A stretch of 64,000 nt of DNA, from contig NZ_QBUD01000008.1 in NCBI RefSeq assembly GCF_003058085.1, positions 1 through 64,000 on the forward strand. The letters are read 5' to 3'. Of the stretch, positions 8,297 to 16,127 are shown piece by piece. The notes beneath the pieces were generated by a model, which was not told the origin of the DNA, searched no databases, and was given only the letters and a program-made list of their open reading frames with translations. Numbering within the stretch: position 1 is the stretch's first letter; each line of letters begins with the position of its first letter. The translations under genes were made by a program, and so were the position numbers. Source of the stretch: Yoonia sediminilitoris (GTDB lineage Bacteria; Pseudomonadota; Alphaproteobacteria; Rhodobacterales; Rhodobacteraceae).

Positions 8297-8381
8297 GCTG
8301 TGCCTTCACAATTTCGAAGATGAGCTCTGCGTTTGCGCCCTCCGGCAATGAATCAGATATGCTCCGACGAACCAAACGTTC
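8286..8381 (-). pseudogene. C-terminal tail of a type I restriction subunit (HsdR-like)
   Basis: In the frame overlapping the M48-like start, the minus strand encodes about 31 residues ending PEGANAELIFEIVKAQHEY and a stop. I recognise this as the C-terminal tail style of HsdR-type proteins that precede the YgjP-like peptidase in type I restriction loci. The IS3 fragment replaces everything upstream. The identification rests on a short stretch plus gene order. Confidence 0.5.
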
Positions 8382-8385
8382 TGTC

Positions 8386-8635
8386 CGTTCTCGTCCTCAA
8401 GCGCACACAGCCGCTTCGCGTCACGCGGTTCCATGCCGCCGTATTCTGATTTGTATTTGTAGAAAGTCGCCGAGCTAATCCCGTGCCGCCGACATACATC
8501 AGCGGTCTTCTCGCCAGCTTCCTGCTCCTTGATCATCGCTATGATCTGTTCATCCGTAAATCGTGCTTTCATTTGTCCGTGCTTTTGTTGGGCGGACTCT
8601 ACACAGATTTGGAGGAGTTTTAGGGGCGCGGGTCA
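8386..8635 (-). mobile_element. IS3-family fragment (OrfA start plus terminus)
   Basis: From the ATG at 8572 the frame encodes FTDEQIIAMIKEQEAGEK and TADVCRRHGISSATFYKYK, the helix-turn-helix of an IS3-family OrfA. It stays recognisable to ALEDEN and then breaks off at about 8386. Upstream, a GC-rich terminus beginning TGACCCGCGCCCC on the minus strand ends at about 8635. Only one end and two thirds of OrfA remain. It differs from the IS at 1-241. Confidence 0.75.
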
Positions 8636-8929
8636 CATCAACCTTCGGAACTTGTTGTTGAATCAGCTTTCAGAGCAGAGTCTTGCCCCATCAAGGCAAG
8701 CAATGGACATCTGTGCTATTCTTAACGGGATGAAAGACCGATCCACATCGACATCGCTGCCCTAAAGTGTTCCTGTCAGCAATCGCTCTCGCCGCAACCG
8801 TCATATTCTGGTTATGAGGCCTGAGCCTAGGGTCAGTCCGTACTGGAAAGGGGAAGTCCGAGCTTAAACCGATTTGCGCAACAAAGACCAACAAAGCCGT
8901 GATTATATCAAAACTTTGCAAGTCATAAT
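8636..8929. other. Gene-free stretch
   Basis: I see no convincing coding, repeat or RNA signal here. Base composition shifts toward the AT-rich region to the right. Confidence 0.35.
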
Positions 8930-9916
8930 CTAATTAGAATATTCTCTAGAACTTCGGAATCCACCATAAGATTGAAGCATCATCAGTAAAAATGCTGTTG
9001 CAGAGAAGAATTCCCGAACTTCTGGAATAAGTAAAAAAATAACAGGATCAAAAAAAGCGTAAACAATTTGGCCTTGATAGAGTGTAATAAGAAGCATTGC
9101 TATCGATAGTCCAATGCTGGGAAGAGGTATGCCTAACCAGCGGAGGATTTGCTGACCCGTTTGCGTTATATGATAAATAGCTGGCAATACACATCCCCAG
9201 AGGAAAAACAGTAGTATAAATAGATGGTCGAAAAAATAACCAAACATATTATGAAGGTTAAGCTCTTCTTGTACGTTTACTTCAGCAAGAGCCTTAGGCG
9301 TTTCGAAACCAAATATGCGTTGTCCCCAACTGACTTCTTCACCACACATGGCAAAGAATAGAAGTGTCAGAAAAATAAAGAAACCGCGCGAGCTTGGGCG
9401 CATTTCCCTACTAAAGCTATTGATAAGAGCAATCAGGCTGGCCATCAAAAGCATTAGTGCTGAACCATACTCTATCAACCCATCTTCAGCATTTATGAAC
9501 CCAATAGTCACTTCAGAGAAAATAGTTTCAGATATGGCGATATAGATGAGCGAGCTTATGATAAGAATCAGCATGGTCAACAAAGAGCGATCAATTACCG
9601 TTCGAAGTATTCTCTCATATGCCAACGGATAACGGAGATCTCTGCTCATGAACTTCTGATAGCCTTCTAGTTTCTCAATGCTTTTCCAGCGCATGGAAAT
9701 AATCATGATGCTCAATGCGAGAACCAGCAGGATATACTTTGCCGCAGATACCTCAAATTGAGCTACCTTTCGTGTCATAATATTTTCGGAGGTAAGTGAT
9801 GCATCCAGTATGCCAATAGATATGAGGCGTTCGGCTGTCAGCCAAAATGACAGTATAAGAAGAAGCAAGCCGCTTCCAAAGGCCAGAAACTGAGGTTGGA
9901 TACGTATCATATTCAT
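8930..9916 (-). CDS. Uncharacterised AT-rich integral membrane protein with GEEVSWGQR motif
   Basis: This 328-residue protein has about seven to eight hydrophobic segments (near residues 8-28, 60-78, 112-135, 150-170, 180-195, 230-255, 268-285 and 290-310). A polar loop between them carries GEEVSWGQRIFGFE, followed by ELNLHN. I recall this (E)E(V/I)SWGQR plus NLHN pattern in membrane proteins of unknown function. Two adjacent acidic residues in a membrane loop could be catalytic or metal-binding. The gene is visibly richer in A+T than its neighbours, which suggests horizontal transfer. No function is assigned. Confidence 0.72.
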   Translation of the reverse strand: MNMIRIQPQFLAFGSGLLLLILSFWLTAERLISIGILDASLTSENIMTRKVAQFEVSAAKYILLVLALSIMIISMRWKSIEKLEGYQKFMSRDLRYPLAYERILRTVIDRSLLTMLILIISSLIYIAISETIFSEVTIGFINAEDGLIEYGSALMLLMASLIALINSFSREMRPSSRGFFIFLTLLFFAMCGEEVSWGQRIFGFETPKALAEVNVQEELNLHNMFGYFFDHLFILLFFLWGCVLPAIYHITQTGQQILRWLGIPLPSIGLSIAMLLITLYQGQIVYAFFDPVIFLLIPEVREFFSATAFLLMMLQSYGGFRSSREYSN

Positions 9917-10220
9917 TACCCGTTATTAGCTTTATGAAAATAACTTTTGATATTAAAAAAGTCTTGTTGAAGAATTTTCTGAAATAACAAATTCTTCTTC
10001 TTCCCCTTTTGTCAACGATGAGTCCTGACCCTGGGGTCTTTGACTTCCGGCACTATCCTTTGCCCAATCGGCAACTCACCTAATGATTGCCCACTCCTAC
10101 CCCAGCACTGAGGAACCACGCAGCGAGGAACAACCACATTTCAATCTGAGATTTCCAGTCACGGTCTATCTGCCAATGCTCAAACCTGCTCGCGCCTCAA
10201 CTTGCACATGCAAACACATT
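9917..10220. other. AT-rich to GC-normal transition, no gene seen
   Basis: The first 100 bases are very AT-rich and probably contain the promoter of the minus-strand membrane-protein gene. The remainder has ordinary composition and no recognisable frame. The stretch ends at the paired repeats before the winged-helix gene. Confidence 0.35.
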
Positions 10221-10261
10221 AAGTGCCATTTTGAGACTTAACAAGTGCCATTTTGGGTCTT
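10221..10261. repeat. Paired 19-bp repeats, candidate operators
   Basis: AAGTGCCATTTTGAGACTT (10221-10239) and AAGTGCCATTTTGGGTCTT (10243-10261) differ at two positions and are offset by 22 bp, about two helical turns. The first copy is itself an imperfect dyad (AAGTnnCA...TGnnACTT), as expected for a dimeric regulator. They end about 60 bp before the winged-helix gene at 10324. Autoregulation by that protein is the natural inference. Replication iterons are a weaker alternative, since only two copies are present. Confidence 0.6.
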
Positions 10262-10323
10262 GACGCATCTGCCAGTCAAGTCTACCACTTTGCGGATGAG
10301 AAGTGATTTGGGTGCGTTAACAT

Positions 10324-10620
10324 ATGACAGGTGTCGAAAAGCTTGCGCGCCTCAAGCATTTGCTCTTGGGTATGGAGCGGGACTTAGGAATGGATGGATT
10401 AAGTACCGTGCAGAGAGATATTGTCTACGCTGCTACGCTCCTGTCCGAAACATCGCGCACATTGACAACTGAAAATTTACGGCAACACGAGTTGCTTGAT
10501 GACGTTTCCCGCAGTGCTTTCTTTCGTGCACTTAAAGAACTCGTTGAAAATGGATACTTAAGGCACACGGATGGCAGGCAACGGTCTGCTTATATTCTCT
10601 CCGATAAGCTGAGAAATTAG
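10324..10620 (+). CDS. Small winged-helix DNA-binding protein
   Basis: This 98-residue protein is predicted mostly helical. A winged-helix core is visible at about residues 45-90: a helix after TENLRQHELLDD, a recognition-type helix in SRSAFFRALKELVENGYL, then a wing containing RHTDGRQRSAYIL. The layout resembles MarR-type or plasmid/phage replication-control regulators. No ligand domain fits in this length. The next gene starts about 50 bp downstream across a tandem repeat, and paired operator-like repeats lie upstream. An internal ATG at 10372 is an alternative start. Confidence 0.65.
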   Translation: MTGVEKLARLKHLLLGMERDLGMDGLSTVQRDIVYAATLLSETSRTLTTENLRQHELLDDVSRSAFFRALKELVENGYLRHTDGRQRSAYILSDKLRN

Positions 10621-10675
10621 GGCCGCAAGCTGCGAAGTTAGGGTTGCAATTCTAGAAAATCGGGCTACGCAATTG
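10610..10675. repeat. Three tandem imperfect 21-23 bp repeats
   Basis: Units at 10610-10630, 10631-10651 and 10652-10675 share a GAA-n-TTAGGG-nn-GCAA core. The first two units match at about 15 of 21 positions, and the third is more diverged. The array spans the stop codon of the winged-helix gene and the putative TTG start of the next gene. It could be a binding array or a translational control region. Confidence 0.5.
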
Positions 10676-11215
10676 CTAAACCTCAAAAGACTCGCTATTC
10701 CCTTTGTCGTAATATCACTTGCGCACATACTTGCTTTTGTAATCTCAATTTACCTTCTGCTCCCGCTTCAAGCTCAATACACGCCTGAGCTAGCACCTTA
10801 TGCCAGCCTTCTATTTCTTCCACATGGAGTGCGCATTCTGTCCGCTTGGTTGATGGGTTGGTGGTCTATTCCACTTTTTGCACCGACGGCATTGTTTTGG
10901 CACTGGATTAATTTTGGCGTTGATGGCTTTACACTGGTTGGAATAATTGGAGTTTTTTCGGGCATCGTGTGCGCAACACTCACATTCTGGGCGCTGTCGC
11001 TTGTAGGAATGGACTTTCGCTTATCCGCTGCCAGAAAGGCTAACTGGCGAGATGTAATGCTTGCTGGGTGCATTGCGTCCACTATCAATACGTTTGGAAT
11101 GGGCTGGGCATTTGAGCACAACTTGGCAACGCTGGTTGGGTATTTTGTGGGTGACGTAACTGGATTATTTGCCTGTATGTTTTTACTGATGTTGTTCTTT
11201 AAAGCCACGCGCTAA
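10673..11215 (+). CDS. Uncharacterised small membrane protein
   Basis: This 180-residue protein has about five hydrophobic spans (near residues 8-30, 42-55, 60-82, 88-110 and 125-175) and a conserved-looking FLPHGVRILSAWLMGWW segment. I do not recognise a named family. The PHGVR loop resembles uncharacterised alphaproteobacterial membrane proteins and, loosely, MASE-type sensor domains. The frame has no ATG near its 5' end, so a TTG at 10673 is assumed. It follows the winged-helix gene on the same strand and is probably co-transcribed with it. Confidence 0.58.
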   Translation: MLNLKRLAIPFVVISLAHILAFVISIYLLLPLQAQYTPELAPYASLLFLPHGVRILSAWLMGWWSIPLFAPTALFWHWINFGVDGFTLVGIIGVFSGIVCATLTFWALSLVGMDFRLSAARKANWRDVMLAGCIASTINTFGMGWAFEHNLATLVGYFVGDVTGLFACMFLLMLFFKATR

Positions 11216-11295
11216 ATTCACGAAAAGATAAGCTGAAACAACGGGTTGCGACAAGCATACTTGTACACAAAACGGTGCGCATTTCTAATATGTGA

Positions 11296-11339
11296 TGACC
11301 TGCCCCCCGAAACTTCCCTCACTTTGATATAGAGTTTGC
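11296..11339 (+). mobile_element. Possible IS3-type terminus scrap
   Basis: TGACCTGCCCCCCG and the following bases resemble the left terminal repeat of IS3-family elements. No transposase sequence follows, and the GNAT gene ends immediately to the right. Recognition is from memory of such termini. Confidence 0.35.
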
Positions 11340-12149
11340 TCACTTCAAGCGGTTTTCCGGCGCGTCCGTATGGCCCGCGCCACGAATTTCCAGATAGGCC
11401 ATGCCAGGTCGTTCGATGGATGTTTCCAACATAGTCACCGCATCGCGGGTTAGCAGCGGCGATCCGTAATTGTCTTTCAGCGAATTTAGGACTGTATCCT
11501 TGGCGATGATGTCCTCTGCAACGAATGCGCCCGCGCGACGCGCAACTTGGACCAGTATGGAATCCTGCAGATTACCCGGCGCAGCCTCTGACAGCCGCCA
11601 AAGATCAAATTCAAAGATCATTCGGCACCGATCCTCGCCATATTCTTCGGTCACTGACTTCCGCCCTTCTGGCTTCAATCCAGTGCGACGCAGGATGCGT
11701 CCGGAGGCTTCGTTTATCATGTCCCAGTAGCCGGCATAGATGACACCTAGGTCGTCGAGGGAACGAAGCCTCTCACCCAATGCATCAGCAGCTTCGCTCA
11801 TAAGTCCGCGACCATGCCATTGCGTTCCCAATGCATAGAAGTATTCGCCGTTCCAACGTTGGTGTTCGTTGCGTTCCATGTAGAAGCCAGCGACGCCCGC
11901 CAAAGCTTGATCGGATTTGAGCACGACCGAAAAAAGGCCCATGCCGCCATCATCCCAAATGCCGCCATCGCCGTCGATTCCCATAATCGAGGTCCAGCGT
12001 TCGGCTTCAGTGATGGCGCTTTCTGCCGTTCTGATATCATGCGCCAGCATTCCGACGACATTTGGGTCTGAAAACACCACCTGCGCAATGCCGTGGGTGT
12101 CCTGCTTGGTTACCGGCCGTAGAATGAGCCGATCCGTTTCGATGATCAT
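11340..12149 (-). CDS. GNAT-family N-acetyltransferase with C-terminal extension
   Basis: This 269-residue protein starts as a RimJ/RimL-like GNAT (IIETDRLILRPVTKQD). It has an acetyl-CoA-binding turn WHGRGLMSEA near residue 110 and an NEASGRILRRTGL helix near residue 145. The GNAT fold ends near residue 180, and about 85 further residues form an extension I do not recognise. It overlaps the upstream phosphatase gene by 4 bp (ATGA), so the two are translationally coupled. The acceptor substrate is unknown. Confidence 0.78.
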   Translation of the reverse strand: MIIETDRLILRPVTKQDTHGIAQVVFSDPNVVGMLAHDIRTAESAITEAERWTSIMGIDGDGGIWDDGGMGLFSVVLKSDQALAGVAGFYMERNEHQRWNGEYFYALGTQWHGRGLMSEAADALGERLRSLDDLGVIYAGYWDMINEASGRILRRTGLKPEGRKSVTEEYGEDRCRMIFEFDLWRLSEAAPGNLQDSILVQVARRAGAFVAEDIIAKDTVLNSLKDNYGSPLLTRDAVTMLETSIERPGMAYLEIRGAGHTDAPENRLK

Positions 12150-12736
12150 TCTACCGCCACTTCCTTGATGCCGCCGTGTGTCTGCAAAATAAAGAAGGCC
12201 TGCGAAGGCACCGGCAGGGACATTGTGTCTGGTGTGGATAAATCGGCGTGAATTCCTCGCAGCACCCGACCTGCCAATCCATGCGAAACAATAATCCTGT
12301 GCTTCTGTGGGTCGTTAGTCACGTCATCCAGAAAATGCGCAAGGCGCAACCGGAAGGCATCAAAACCTTCACCTCCGGGTGAATTGAAATACCATTCGCC
12401 GGGCGCGCCTACATCACGGTCACCGGGCCATCCCGCGTCGATTTCATCGTTGGTAAGCCCGTCCCATTTTCCGAAACAGAGCTCGGAAATCCGGTCATCC
12501 GTCACTGTTTTTCTCAGACCTGAAAGTGCCGAGCCGATGATTTCGGTTGTTTCCAAAGCCCTTATCAAAGGGCTTGTGAAGACCACGCAATCGTCTTCTC
12601 CAACCTCGCGAGATATCACACGGGCAGTGTCGTGGGCAAAAGACCGTCCGGCTTCGGTAAGACTGGCCTGACTCCTACCTTGCAAGCGCCCCTGCAAATT
12701 CAATTCGGTTTCCCCGTGACGCAATAGAAATATCAT
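12146..12736 (-). CDS. Histidine phosphatase family protein
   Basis: This 196-residue protein has the phosphoglycerate-mutase-like active-site signature LLRHGETELN at residues 4-13. The second-histidine context IIVSHGLAGR lies near residue 147, and an acid residue lies near SELCFGKWDG. The start at 12736 (ATG) is preferred to the TTG two codons upstream, and a GGGGACGGG stretch lies ahead of it. The family dephosphorylates small phosphomonoesters. The exact substrate is not predictable. It is coupled to the GNAT gene. Confidence 0.88.
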   Translation of the reverse strand: MIFLLRHGETELNLQGRLQGRSQASLTEAGRSFAHDTARVISREVGEDDCVVFTSPLIRALETTEIIGSALSGLRKTVTDDRISELCFGKWDGLTNDEIDAGWPGDRDVGAPGEWYFNSPGGEGFDAFRLRLAHFLDDVTNDPQKHRIIVSHGLAGRVLRGIHADLSTPDTMSLPVPSQAFFILQTHGGIKEVAVE

Positions 12737-12881
12737 TCGCAACCCGTCCCCTTCATACCTCAGCTTAGTGCGTATTAGCCTTTGTGGGTAGCCATGCTTC
12801 GGACTGCAGCCTTTGCTACAGCATACACCAATGTCTATTCAGCGGACGATGTGAAGCGGGGCTCACTGTTCGGCACCCATG

Positions 12882-13712
12882 CTACTTGGGCTTGGAACAG
12901 ATTATCTGGACTGGGTGAGTTCTTCGCTCTTCGATGTTCCGCGCGGCATTGCGCACGATCTGCGGAGCCAATTTGCCCAACAGAATATGGGCACCAAATA
13001 CCGGCGCTTGACCCTTTTCGGCAAGTTCGATCGCGCGGTTGTAGCCTTGGAGGTATTTTTCACCTGTGTCAGTGACCTTGATGTCTGTGAAACCTGCGTT
13101 CTTCAGCGCGGTAACGGTATCCGCAGGTCGCATAAGGTATGCGCCGCTTCCGTCCTCTGACCAAGGCACGGGATGGTGCGGCCCCCCGACTTCGCCCAGT
13201 CCATGTTCTGTAAGCGCAAAAAAAGCACGAGGCTTCAGTACCCGGAAGGCTTCGTCAAAAAACACGTCCCGATCCGGCACGTTCATTGTGACGTGCTGCG
13301 TATACCCACCATCGAAGACTTCGTCATCATATGGCAGTTTCTGCCCATCGCCGTGTTGGCACTCTACTGCATCTTCCATCCCGACGAGTACGCTTAGCTT
13401 TTTGGCGGCATCTACGAACGGAGCCGTTATGTCTATGCCGTCAACGTGGCAGTTGAAACGTTTTGCTAGATACCTGGCGGGACCACCGAGCCCGCAGCCT
13501 ATATCGACGAGACGGTCACCGTCTTTGACCGGCAAAGCGTCAGCGAGTTCAACAGTTGCCGGAAAACCTCTCGCATGGAAATGATCCACAGGTGCAAGTT
13601 GTTCTATCGTGACAGAACTGGCGTCAATTCCCGACCGCTCCATCGCCTCTAGAATTCGGGAGAACACGTCTCCTTTACCCCAATGATCTGAAATGGTCTT
13701 TGCGTCTGTCAT
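12882..13712 (-). CDS. SAM-dependent methyltransferase (sarcosine/dimethylglycine methyltransferase-like)
   Basis: This 276-residue class I methyltransferase has motif I LVDIGCGLGG near residue 62, an acidic loop after motif II (HVDGID), GDGQKLPYDDEVFDGGYTQH around motif IV, and the late strand FRVLKPRAFFALTEHG. The region VDHFHARGF before motif I is typical of glycine/sarcosine-type N-methyltransferases. Such enzymes make betaine-type solutes, but small-molecule specificity is uncertain. The start at 13712 follows a GGGCGGGTGAG site. An open extension upstream is low-quality sequence and is excluded. Confidence 0.85.
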   Translation of the reverse strand: MTDAKTISDHWGKGDVFSRILEAMERSGIDASSVTIEQLAPVDHFHARGFPATVELADALPVKDGDRLVDIGCGLGGPARYLAKRFNCHVDGIDITAPFVDAAKKLSVLVGMEDAVECQHGDGQKLPYDDEVFDGGYTQHVTMNVPDRDVFFDEAFRVLKPRAFFALTEHGLGEVGGPHHPVPWSEDGSGAYLMRPADTVTALKNAGFTDIKVTDTGEKYLQGYNRAIELAEKGQAPVFGAHILLGKLAPQIVRNAARNIEERRTHPVQIICSKPK

Positions 13713-13919
13713 CTGCTCACCCGCCCTGTTGCCGCTACTATGCAAGCACACCTTACGTGACACAAATACGCGGGTCCACTTAGGCAGTTTTTGGCTCGAG
13801 GAAGAAACCGCTCGTGCGGTAGTGGCGCTTTTGGTTGGAGATGTGCGTTGATTTGAGCGCCTTGGTTTTGAGATCTGACGCACCTGTCTGGCGATTGGAA
13901 TACTCTCAATCTGATGACA

Positions 13920-14119
13920 GGAGGTTCCGATGACGAAACTGGTTCTATCTCAGCACGGTCCTCGACGATTACAGCCGATACATCGTCTCCTGGAAGCTCT
14001 GCACCAAAATGCGGGCAGAGAACGTGACGGATATCCGCGAAGGTCTCGCCGGCTTTCCGCAACTCTACCTACTCGACCCCGACCGTCACACCATCGAAGT
14101 CAATGCAGCTCCTATGTGA
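13920..14119 (+). pseudogene. Chimera: IS3 transposase scrap fused to glyoxalase (VOC) tail
   Basis: An ATG at 13930 behind AGGAGG starts a frame that jumps into IS3-family OrfB sequence (LSTVLDDYSRYIVSWKL, the DDE-domain region). At about 14030 it becomes FPQLYLLDPDRHTIEVN, a typical C-terminus of a vicinal-oxygen-chelate (glyoxalase/dioxygenase) protein with its metal-binding Glu. Neither parent gene is complete. The element seems to have lost its middle and fused to a host gene. Confidence 0.6.
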
Positions 14120-14271
14120 AAGGTTTAATGCGACGGACCAAATGGGCTCAAAGCCCCATTCGCGGCTGCTAACGCTAAGGTCTGCTCTGACGATTTTCGG
14201 CAGTTTTCAATTTGTGGGTCATAACCCTTATGTTGAAAGGTGGGGTCGGTGGATTGCAAAATGACTTGCAT

Positions 14272-14751
14272 TCACTCCATCAGTGTAACCTCACCCTCAA
14301 CCGTTGTGACAATTTGGCCCGTGGATGGGGTGTAGACGCTGTAAAAAGTGCCACGGGACTGGATGCCTTCCTGCGCACCTGTGCCCCCAACCGAGTACCA
14401 CGTACCAGCGTTCCGACCTTCTGACACATGCGCCGTGGATGTCGCAATGATCGTCTGGTCGCCGTCAGCGTTTTCCATCAAGCAATGCCCTTGCCCGTTC
14501 GGGATGCCGCGCACAATGACGAAGGAGCTATTACAAGCCCATGTTTGTGGTGGAATGTAGGACGGATGGTCGGCCGTATATTCAACGAGTTCTTGTGTGT
14601 TGGTTCCCGACCACAGCTGTAGTGCACCGGAGAGAGGTGTGAACGTGGAGTTCGTTTGACCCTTGGTCGTAAGAGTGAAGCGATAAGTTTCTTGCGCTGT
14701 TGCCGATGTGGCAAGAAACGCGATCGTGAGTACTGCGGGGACGAGATTCAT
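14272..14751 (-). CDS. Secreted protein of unknown function
   Basis: The 159-residue product (starting MNLVPAVLTIAFLATSATA) has a clear signal peptide cleaved before QETYRF. The mature part is beta-rich and polar, with two cysteines (WACNSS and GHCLME) that could form a disulfide. I recognise no domain. An ATG eight codons further upstream is an alternative but would lengthen the signal peptide. Confidence 0.6.
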   Translation of the reverse strand: MNLVPAVLTIAFLATSATAQETYRFTLTTKGQTNSTFTPLSGALQLWSGTNTQELVEYTADHPSYIPPQTWACNSSFVIVRGIPNGQGHCLMENADGDQTIIATSTAHVSEGRNAGTWYSVGGTGAQEGIQSRGTFYSVYTPSTGQIVTTVEGEVTLME

Positions 14752-14775
14752 GAAAAGGCCTTTCAAAATTGGCAC

Positions 14776-15141
14776 GTGTGGCGTGACAGTCGCTCAGGAA
14801 TGCCAATCCTGCAACTCTATTCGAGTGCCTTCCATTCAGAAATTCCGGGCCTTTGGTTGCCGGGGCGAGCAATAAACAGACTTTGCAACGCGTCAACGCA
14901 CTCCACTAAGTCAGGTCCTCGCAAATGTATCTGCGTTTCAGTCGGAATCCTTGACCGATCTGGGCTAGAATTAGACCATCGCCGCAAATCACGCCAAAGT
15001 CTACTGTGCGGGACCAAGCACCACTGTGTAGAGATACGCGCGGTAGTGCGCGCGGTCCGCATGGCACAAGCATCATCCAATAAGATGTTTCTGAAAGTGC
15101 CTAAGTTGACGGGGAAATCGCCATCCTCCTATACTTCTAAC
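14776..15141. other. Gene-free stretch before the MaoC gene
   Basis: Open frames here lack domain content and recognisable starts. A long frame that reaches the MaoC gene from 14656 is not credible as coding before 15142. Confidence 0.4.
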
Positions 15142-15591
15142 ATGAATAGCGGCAAGTACTTTGACGATCTGTCGGTCGGAGACACCTTCGAGACTGGTGG
15201 GATTACGCTCACCGAGGGCGCGATTATTGACTTTGCACTGACCCACGACCCGCAGCCTTTCCATGTGAACAGGGTGGCTGCAACGGAGTCGATATTCGGT
15301 GGGATCATCGCTAGCGGCTTTCAAACCATAGCGCTCACTTTCCGCCTATTTCGTGATACCGGCGTCCTGACCGGTACGAACATGGGGGGGCATGGTATGG
15401 ATGAGGTGCGATGGCTGGCTCCCGTGTTTCCCGGCGACACCCTGCATGCAAGTGTGACTGTCGAGGTCCTCACGCCATCACGCTCGAAGCCCGACCGGGG
15501 AACGGTCCGGTTCCGCTACCGAACCTACAACCAAAACGACGTCAAGGTACTGAGTATGACCATGGACCATGTGATGGCGCGGCCGAAATAA
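15142..15591 (+). CDS. MaoC-family (R)-enoyl-CoA hydratase/dehydratase
   Basis: This 149-residue hot-dog-fold protein opens GKYFDDLSVGDTFETGG. It carries the hydratase active-site motif with Asp and His (THDPQPFHVN, about residues 31-40), followed by GGIIASGFQT. The length matches single-domain MaoC proteins, which hydrate enoyl-CoA esters in fatty-acid or short-chain acyl-CoA metabolism. The gene stands alone between remnants, so no pathway can be inferred from context. Confidence 0.87.
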   Translation: MNSGKYFDDLSVGDTFETGGITLTEGAIIDFALTHDPQPFHVNRVAATESIFGGIIASGFQTIALTFRLFRDTGVLTGTNMGGHGMDEVRWLAPVFPGDTLHASVTVEVLTPSRSKPDRGTVRFRYRTYNQNDVKVLSMTMDHVMARPK

Positions 15592-15739
15592 GTCGGTTCA
15601 TCTATATACGATGGCTCCCAGCCGGTTTCGCCAATAACTGCTTTGCGGGACAAAGTGACCTCCAATGTCTGTCGTCAGGTTTTTTGGCACCAATGACAGC
15701 CTAAGCTAAGAGAGAGTTTGGCCCATCTGGTTGGTTTGA

Positions 15740-15900
15740 TTATGCGGCGTACTGGCAGTGATGCGAGCGTCGCTTCGAGTGTCTTTCGTTTGATCTTTTC
15801 CCTTTGCTTTAGAGTGGCTTTGTCACGCCAAAAGTAGGCGCCGGCAGGTGTGACGTTGTTAATGCTCTCGAGAGGTGGTCCTGGATTTTCGACCAGTTTG
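15740..15900 (-). mobile_element. IS3-family OrfB C-terminal scrap (1)
   Basis: The minus strand encodes ESINNVTPAGAYFWRDKA and then QREKIKRKTLE, close to the conserved C-terminal region of an IS3-group integrase (NVTPADVYFGRDKA). A frameshift precedes the final RRSHHCQYAA and a TAA at 15740-15742. Only about 50 residues remain. Confidence 0.65.
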
Positions 15901-15931
15901 CAGCCCTGTTAAGGTGGATCAGGATTTCATT

Positions 15932-16040
15932 TCAGGCTGCTAATCTCATTGGTTCTATTTTGCTGGCATACGCTTCATCGGGGGGCAATATGCCGCGTGT
16001 CGAGTGGGTGCGTTCCGCGTTGCAGGAGCTATAGTGAATC
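15932..16040 (-). mobile_element. IS3-family OrfB C-terminal scrap (2)
   Basis: A second, different OrfB tail lies directly beside the first: ERTHSTRGILPPDEAYASK then IEPMRLAA and TGA at 15932-15934. The HSTLG-like and PDEAY motifs are typical of the end of the IS3 integrase domain. Two tails in a row show successive insertions and deletions. Confidence 0.65.
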
Positions 16041-16127
16041 GGGTGTCCCTGCGATTTGAAAGCTGGCGGTGCATCTGGTTGGTTTGTTGTTGCAACACAA
16101 ACCGCCTACCAAAAAGGACGCGCCCCG

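Noticed and set aside
10221..10261. CRISPR-like or plasmid-iteron array
   Set aside because: Only two copies with a 3-base spacer, and the repeats are dyad-like and placed as operators; no cas or rep gene nearby.
13713..13883. 57-codon upstream extension of the methyltransferase
   Set aside because: The extension is Ser/Arg-rich without family similarity; a good ribosome-binding site sits at 13712.
7416..14247. Shared 11-mer aaggtggggtc at 7417 and 14237 as ends of one composite transposon
   Set aside because: The match is too short, both copies have the same orientation without extended similarity, and different IS remnants flank them.
14656..15141. N-terminal extension of the MaoC frame
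   Set aside because: It overlaps the signal peptide of the opposite gene and gives a length never seen in single-domain MaoC proteins.
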